Origin: Pseudomonadota bacterium
GTDB lineage: Bacteria; Pseudomonadota; Gammaproteobacteria; Acidiferrobacterales; Acidiferrobacteraceae
Direction: 5' to 3'
NCBI GenBank assembly: GCA_021819125.1
Contig: JAKARW010000005.1
Location: 1 to 52,611 of the forward strand
Length of the DNA stretch: 52,611 bases
Under the pieces are notes generated by a model that did not search any database, was not told where the DNA came from, and worked only from the letters and a program-made list of their open reading frames with translations. Position numbers and translations under genes: made by a program. Below, piece by piece: positions 48,126 through 52,611 of the stretch; the first letter of the stretch is position 1; each line of letters opens with the position of its first letter.

Positions 48126-48904
48126 GGGGGCAGGTCTCCTGCGGCAGGTGGGGGTTCGCGCGCCAGAATCTCGGCGGCGAGGGCGAGATAGGCCTGGGCC
48201 CCGCGCGACGCGCGATCATACTGGATCACCGGGATGCCGTGGCTCGGGGCCTCGGCGAGCCGGACATTGCGCGGAATGATGGTCTGGAAGAGCTGGTTGC
48301 CGAAATGGCGGGTCAACTGATCCGAGACCTCGAGGGCCAGACTGTTGCGCGGGTCGAACATGGTGCGCAGCAGGCCGTCTATGGTCAGCGCCGGGTTCAG
48401 CTGGGCACGCACGCGGCGTATGGTGCCAAGCAGGGCCGTCAGCCCCTCCAAGGCATAGTATTCGCACTGCATGGGGATCAGCACGGCATCGGCAGCCACG
48501 AGCGCGTTTACCGTCAAAAGGCTCAACGCCGGGGGACAGTCGATATAAATATAATCGTAGCCGCCCTGAAGGGGCGCGAGCGCCTGGCGCAGACGCCGCT
48601 CGCGCTGCGGGATCTGGATGAGCTCAAGTTCGGCGCCCGACAGATCGGCATGCGCGGCCAGCACATCGTAGCCACATGCCACGGCGGCGATCGCGTTACG
48701 GGGCTCAGCTTCGCCGAACAAGACATCATAGAGGCCCTGTTGCGTAGCCGCCGCGCCACTGCCCATAGTGGCGTTGCCCTGCGGATCGAGGTCGATGAGC
48801 AGGACCCGCCGGCCCTGCTCGGCAAGCGCGGCCGCCAGGTTGATGCCGGTCGTGGTCTTGCCCACCCCGCCTTTTTGATTGGCGATGGCAACGATGCGCG
48901 TCAT
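48122..48904 (-). CDS. parA: Chromosome-partitioning ATPase ParA (Soj)
   Basis: Walker-type ATPase acting with ParB, 260 residues. MTRIVAIANQKGGVGKTTTGINLAAALAEQG is the deviant Walker A, LLIDLDPQGNATMG is motif A', and YIYIDCPPALSLLTVNALVAADAVLIPMQCEYYALEGL is Walker B and beyond. The ending IPVIQYDRASRGAQAYLALAAEIL is typical of chromosomal ParA. It overlaps rsmG and parB by ATGA at each side. Confidence 0.96.
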   Translation of the reverse strand: MTRIVAIANQKGGVGKTTTGINLAAALAEQGRRVLLIDLDPQGNATMGSGAAATQQGLYDVLFGEAEPRNAIAAVACGYDVLAAHADLSGAELELIQIPQRERRLRQALAPLQGGYDYIYIDCPPALSLLTVNALVAADAVLIPMQCEYYALEGLTALLGTIRRVRAQLNPALTIDGLLRTMFDPRNSLALEVSDQLTRHFGNQLFQTIIPRNVRLAEAPSHGIPVIQYDRASRGAQAYLALAAEILAREPPPAAGDLPP

Positions 48905-49563
48905 GGGTCGCGCGCGAGCACAACGAGGTGGCGCTTGGCGGCAAGCCCCGGCACCTCGAGGGCGTGCACGGCCTGAATGGTGAAGGGCGGCGCCACGGTC
49001 GCGAGCTCCTCCGTCGGGAGCGCCCCCTTCATGGCGGCGATGACACCGCCTTGCGCGAGCAGGCGGCCGGCGGATAGCGCGATGTCGTTCAGGCTCGCAA
49101 ACGCGCGCGCGGTGATGACCGCGTAAGGCGCCTCTGGCGCATGGTCCTCCACCCGTCCATGGGCCAGGGCGACCTGCGTAAGGGCGAGCCGCGCGACCAC
49201 CTCCGTCAGGAAATCCATGCGCTTACGGGACCGATCGAGCAGGGTCACCGAGCGGCGCGCCTGCAACACCGCAATCGGGATGCCCGGCAGACCCGCGCCG
49301 CTGCCCATGTCGAGCAGGCGGCCGGTCGGCAGGTGCGGCAGGATGGCAAGGCTGTCTAGGATGTGGCGCTCCACCATATCCTCGGGGTCGTGGATCGCCG
49401 TCAGATTGAAGACCCGGTTCCAGCGCGCCAGGGTCTCGAGATAGGATAAAAGGCGCGTCTCGGTATCGGCATCGGCGGCCAGACCCAACGCCTGCAGACC
49501 GGTATGCAGGCGCTTTGCCGCCCGCCCCCACGGGGCCGCGCCCATCGGCTGCGCGCGGCCCAT
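48901..49563 (-). CDS. rsmG: 16S rRNA (guanine-527-N7)-methyltransferase RsmG
   Basis: Also called GidB; methylates G527 of 16S rRNA. From ATG 49563 it is 220 residues, close to E. coli (207). RWNRVFNLTAIHDPEDMVERHILDSLAILP, LLDMGSGAGLPGIPIAVLQ (SAM motif), VTLLDRSRKRMDFL and ITARAFASL are family hallmarks. The track's extra N-terminus lies within mnmG. One base separates it from the mnmG stop, and it overlaps parA by ATGA. Confidence 0.95.
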   Translation of the reverse strand: MGRAQPMGAAPWGRAAKRLHTGLQALGLAADADTETRLLSYLETLARWNRVFNLTAIHDPEDMVERHILDSLAILPHLPTGRLLDMGSGAGLPGIPIAVLQARRSVTLLDRSRKRMDFLTEVVARLALTQVALAHGRVEDHAPEAPYAVITARAFASLNDIALSAGRLLAQGGVIAAMKGALPTEELATVAPPFTIQAVHALEVPGLAAKRHLVVLARDP

Positions 49564-49564
49564 A

Positions 49565-51424
49565 TCAGGCCCGCACCCGCTTGAGATGCACGAGCAGCAG
49601 CGAGACGGCGGCCGGCGTGACCCCCGGTAGGCGCGCCGCCTGACCCAAGGTCGCCGGCCGGTGGCGCGCCAGACGCTGGCGGACCTCGGTGGATAGGCCG
49701 CGTATGCCCAGATAATCCAGATCCTCTGGCAAAACCATTTCCTCATGGTGGGCGCGGCGCGCGATCTCGTCGCCCTGGCGCGCGATATAGCCCGCGTACT
49801 TGACCGAGACTTCGAGCTGGCGCGCGGCCTTGGCGTCGCTGAGCGCCGCCTCGGAGGGCGCCATCTCGATGATGTCGTTATAGCCCACGCCGGGGCGCTT
49901 GAGGAGGTCAAATAGCGAACTTTCGCGCGCCAGGTCTTGGCCGAGGCGCGCGACGACCGCCGGGTCTCCGGGGCGCACGAACACCGAGCGCAGGCGCGCC
50001 TGCTCACAAGAGACGGCCTGCTCGCGCCGGGCGATCTCCCGATAGCGGGTGTCACTGATGAGCCCCAACCGATGCGCCACGGGGGCCAGCCGCTCGTCGG
50101 CGTTGTCTTCGCGCAGCAAAAGCCGGTGTTCGGCGCGCGAGGTGAACATACGGTAAGGCTCGGTGAGGCCTTGAGTAATGAGGTCGTCTACCAGCACCCC
50201 GAGATAGGCCTCGTGGCGCCCAGGCCACCAGGCACCCTCGGCGCGCGCCGCGAGGGCGGCGTTGATGCCGGCCAGGAGGCCCTGCGCGGCGGCCTCCTCA
50301 TACCCGGTCGTTCCGTTGATTTGGCCTGCGAAGAACAGCCCATCCACGGCCTGGGTCTCTAGCGAAGGTTTCAGGTCGCGCGGATCGAAATAATCGTATT
50401 CGATGGCGTAGCCGGGGCGGGTCAGCACCGCCCTACCAAGGCCCGGTATGGAACGGACCAGGCGCCACTGGGCATCGAACGGCAGGCTGGTGGAGATGCC
50501 GTTGGGGTAGATCTCGGGGGTATCCAGGCCTTCTGGCTCGAGAAAGATCTGATGCGAGGTCTTGTCGGCGAAACGCACGACCTTGTCCTCGAGCGACGGA
50601 CAGTAGCGCGGGCCCGTCCCCTCGATGGCGCCCGTATAGAGGGGAGACCTATCAAGGGCGGCGCGCACGATCGCATGGGTCTCTTCGGTCGTGTGCGCGA
50701 TATGGCAAACGACCTGATCCGGCCGCGCCGGCTCGTCGTAGGAGAAATACGGCGCCGGATCATCGCCCGCCTGCGCCTCCAAAACCGAAAAATCGATGGT
50801 GCGGCCGTCGATGCGCGGCGGGGTGCCGGTCTTTAAGCGCCCCACGCGAAACGGCAGGGCGCGTAGCCGGTCGGCGAGGGCGCGCGCCGGGGGTTCGCCG
50901 GCCCGCCCCCCCGCGTAGTGGCTCAGACCTACATGGATGAGTCCGGCGAGAAAGGTCCCGGTGGTCAAGACGACGGTGTGCGCGCGCATGACAAGACCCA
51001 TCTGGGTGACGACGCCGGCCACCGCGCGGCCCTCGACCAAGAGATCATCGACCGCCTGCTGGAAGATGTGGAGGTTTGGCTGATGTTCGAGGACGCGGCG
51101 CACGGCGGCCTTGTAGAGCACCCGGTCGGCCTGCACGCGTGTGGCGCGCACCGCCGGGCCCTTGCGTGCATTCAGGGTGCGGCACTGGATGGCGGCGGCA
51201 TCGGCGCAGTATCCCATGGCCCCGCCCAGGGCATCGATCTCGCGCACCAGATGCCCCTTGCCGATCCCGCCGATCGCCGGGTTGCAGGACATCTGGCCCA
51301 GGGTCTCGATGTTATGGGTGAGCAGCAGGGTCTTGCGCCCCATGCGCGCCGCGGCGAGCGCGGCCTCCGTACCGGCATGGCCGCCGCCCACGACAATGAC
51401 CTCATAACGCTCTTCGTGCTCCAC
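49565..51424 (-). CDS. mnmG: tRNA uridine-5-carboxymethylaminomethyl modification enzyme MnmG
   Basis: FAD enzyme (GidA) that with MnmE modifies wobble U34 of tRNA. From GTG 51424 it is 619 residues (E. coli 629). [21 protein letters not shown] is the FAD-binding start, then [68 protein letters not shown] and [34 protein letters not shown] lies eight bases before GTG. The 109 track residues upstream are not conserved. It heads the mnmG-rsmG-parA-parB run. Confidence 0.96.
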   Translation of the reverse strand: MEHEERYEVIVVGGGHAGTEAALAAARMGRKTLLLTHNIETLGQMSCNPAIGGIGKGHLVREIDALGGAMGYCADAAAIQCRTLNARKGPAVRATRVQADRVLYKAAVRRVLEHQPNLHIFQQAVDDLLVEGRAVAGVVTQMGLVMRAHTVVLTTGTFLAGLIHVGLSHYAGGRAGEPPARALADRLRALPFRVGRLKTGTPPRIDGRTIDFSVLEAQAGDDPAPYFSYDEPARPDQVVCHIAHTTEETHAIVRAALDRSPLYTGAIEGTGPRYCPSLEDKVVRFADKTSHQIFLEPEGLDTPEIYPNGISTSLPFDAQWRLVRSIPGLGRAVLTRPGYAIEYDYFDPRDLKPSLETQAVDGLFFAGQINGTTGYEEAAAQGLLAGINAALAARAEGAWWPGRHEAYLGVLVDDLITQGLTEPYRMFTSRAEHRLLLREDNADERLAPVAHRLGLISDTRYREIARREQAVSCEQARLRSVFVRPGDPAVVARLGQDLARESSLFDLLKRPGVGYNDIIEMAPSEAALSDAKAARQLEVSVKYAGYIARQGDEIARRAHHEEMVLPEDLDYLGIRGLSTEVRQRLARHRPATLGQAARLPGVTPAAVSLLLVHLKRVRA

Positions 51425-52002
51425 GCCGCAGACCTCCCGCGAAGGGGAGATGATAACATGAGCGGCAACCGGCCTTGGGGGGATAAGGCCGTGGTCGTTC
51501 CGTTGCGCTCGCCTAGCCCTTGAGGCGCGTGGGCGCGTCGTCCGCAAGGGGTAAGAGCCGGATGTCGACGGCGTCATGCCTGTCGGTCGCCGCGCGCACC
51601 CGCAGTCCCCACCGCAGGCGATCATAGGGGTCCTCCTCCCCTTGCGCCAACACGAGGGCGTCGCGACCGGAGTTCGCGCCCCCGCCCCGAAGAACCAAAG
51701 ACCGGGGCGCGAGCGCCCGGTGACGGGCAGCCGCACGGTTCTTGCCCACATGAGGCGCGCGCGATTCGTGGTGCTCGTGCTCGACCAAGCGCTTGCGCCG
51801 CGTATCCGCGAGCGTGGGGGCCGGGGCCGATTTCAGCAGTTTCCGCGCGAACGGCCGCAACCCCGGGTACGGCGGGGTGACGAGGGGGTATGCCACAGGC
51901 CGCCTGCGGGCCGGGTCGCGGGGTGTCGTGCGACGGCCGGGCCCGGTCACCGGCCGCCCTCGGCGCGACCCTCTGGCCCAAGTCGCGCCGGGCCGCCCGC
52001 GC
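51425..52002. other. Region upstream of mnmG
   Basis: About 580 bases between mnmG and the edge gene. It must contain the mnmG promoter, but only a weak TATCAT -10 (minus strand, about 51449-51454) was seen with no good -35. No cluster of DnaA boxes (TTATNCACA) is present, so the origin is not evident here despite the mnmG neighbourhood. A possible small gene is listed separately. Confidence 0.4.
51513..51896 (-). CDS. Possible small hypothetical protein
   Basis: A minus-strand frame from GTG 51896 to a TAG at 51513 gives 127 residues, with GC-rich third positions like its neighbours and a protein-like C-terminal half ([32 protein letters not shown]). The N-terminal half is basic and low in hydrophobics ([31 protein letters not shown]). 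No family recognised. The ORF track extends it to 52097, overlapping the next gene, and a plus-strand frame covers the same DNA. It may be spurious. Confidence 0.35.
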   Translation of the reverse strand: MAYPLVTPPYPGLRPFARKLLKSAPAPTLADTRRKRLVEHEHHESRAPHVGKNRAAARHRALAPRSLVLRGGGANSGRDALVLAQGEEDPYDRLRWGLRVRAATDRHDAVDIRLLPLADDAPTRLKG

Positions 52003-52611
52003 TCAGTACACGAAACGCTGCCAGAGTGGCACGAAGGCGAGCTCCGGGGTATTGCCGCCGCCCCCGAAGTTGGTGGCATTGGACACCCCGGGGGCATACC
52101 GGATCTTCAAGTTGCCATTGACGTCATTGAGGCTCGAGTTATTCCCCAACATCGACATCGACATATTGTTCATATTGGCGGTGTCGATCATGCCCATAAT
52201 GGTGCCGTTTCCAATCGCGGTCAGCGACTCGCCGGCGGCGACCACGCCGGTGAGGTCGGAGCTACCAAGCAAGGTCACGCCGCCGCCGGTAATGATGCCG
52301 CTCGTGGCCACGCCGGTCCCGCAGGCGGCCGCGCTCCCGGTGCCCGCGCAGAGATAACCCGTGACCGTCCCGCTTGGCTCAGTGGTATCGCTCGCCTCGG
52401 TCTCGGTGGTGTCGTTGATGGCCGGCACGTCGGTCGATGGCGCTCCGGCGACATAGACGGTCCCGCCACCGCTATAGGGGTAGCTTACGCTGCCGCCGCT
52501 GATCAACACGGCGTTGGCCACAGGCCCCGTTCCCTCTCCGGGACTTACCGCATTGACGCCGTCGGGACAGACGTTGGTCGGGATGATGGCCTGGTTGCAG
52601 ACATTGGGCAT
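52003..52611 (-). CDS. Uncharacterised Gly/Thr/Asn-rich surface-type protein (5' end outside window)
   Basis: At least 202 residues, running off the window edge. The sequence is rich in Gly, Thr, Ser, Val and Asn with four cysteines (NVCNQA, NVCPDG, YLCAG, AACGTG) and repeats of short beta-like strings (SGIITGGGVTLLGSSDLTGVV, NGTIMGMIDTANMNNMSM), ending NTPELAFVPLWQRFVY. This looks like an exported or pilus-associated protein, but I do not recognise it. The ATG at the edge is probably internal, as there is no signal peptide after it. Confidence 0.6.
   Translation of the reverse strand: MPNVCNQAIIPTNVCPDGVNAVSPGEGTGPVANAVLISGGSVSYPYSGGGTVYVAGAPSTDVPAINDTTETEASDTTEPSGTVTGYLCAGTGSAAACGTGVATSGIITGGGVTLLGSSDLTGVVAAGESLTAIGNGTIMGMIDTANMNNMSMSMLGNNSSLNDVNGNLKIRYAPGVSNATNFGGGGNTPELAFVPLWQRFVY

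Noticed and set aside
51425-52002. Chromosomal origin (oriC) beside mnmG
   Set aside because: No DnaA-box cluster, AT-rich stretch or dnaA gene was seen.

Overview
The window is about 52.6 kb of GC-rich, densely coding bacterial chromosome. Gene content and order (mnmG-rsmG-parA-parB next to atpIBEFHAGDC and glmU-glmS; polA facing engB across a small-RNA-sized gap; thrB, uvrD, mpl, rnd) point to a Gammaproteobacterium. An acidophilic Acidiferrobacter-like lineage is my guess, but nothing here proves the genus. No rRNA, tRNA, CRISPR array or intact insertion sequence was seen.

Layout. (1) 1-1125: 3' end of prmB, a decayed flavin reductase-like pseudogene and a secreted DUF3617-like protein. 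(2) 1218-13073, minus strand: a four-gene fatty-acid beta-oxidation operon joined by ATGA overlaps. Its first gene is the main discovery. One uninterrupted 2284-codon ORF fuses a FixC/ETF-quinone-oxidoreductase-like flavoprotein, a FixX 4Fe-4S ferredoxin, a diverged acyl-CoA-dehydrogenase-like module, a full acyl-CoA dehydrogenase, ETF-beta and ETF-alpha. The whole route from acyl-CoA to quinone is therefore on one polypeptide. It is followed by thiolase, enoyl-CoA hydratase/3-hydroxyacyl-CoA dehydrogenase and acyl-CoA synthetase. (3) 13469-17307: a SAM methyltransferase, then a divergent VirD4/TraG-type coupling protein and MobA/MobL-type relaxase (an orphan mobilization pair), and a small membrane protein. 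(4) 17318-23847: acetolactate synthase, dsbA, a cyclic-nucleotide-binding protein, mpl with a membrane partner, rnd and engB. (5) 23948-32211: a candidate Spot 42/ErsA-type sRNA, polA, a LOG-family protein whose start codon overlaps that of polA, thrB, a membrane protein, a degenerate GGDEF protein and uvrD. (6) 32336-35170: an operon of a hypothetical protein, two double-YbjQ proteins and PspA. (7) 35171-36314: a frameshifted HipA-like kinase pseudogene and hairpin-bearing non-coding DNA. (8) 36315-51424, minus strand: glmS, glmU, a SlyD-like PPIase, the complete F1Fo ATP synthase operon with a good sigma-70 promoter, a Sel1-like protein, parB, parA, rsmG and mnmG. (9) 51425-52611: a possible small gene and the 3' part of a surface-type protein cut by the window edge.

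How they fit together. Region 2 looks like a self-contained fatty-acid degradation module feeding electrons to quinone through a covalently tethered ETF chain. Regions 4, 5 and 8 are housekeeping (DNA replication and repair, wall recycling, ATP synthesis, amino-sugar supply, chromosome partition, tRNA and rRNA modification). Region 6 is a membrane-stress cassette. The mobilization pair and the pseudogenes mark spots of past insertion and decay.
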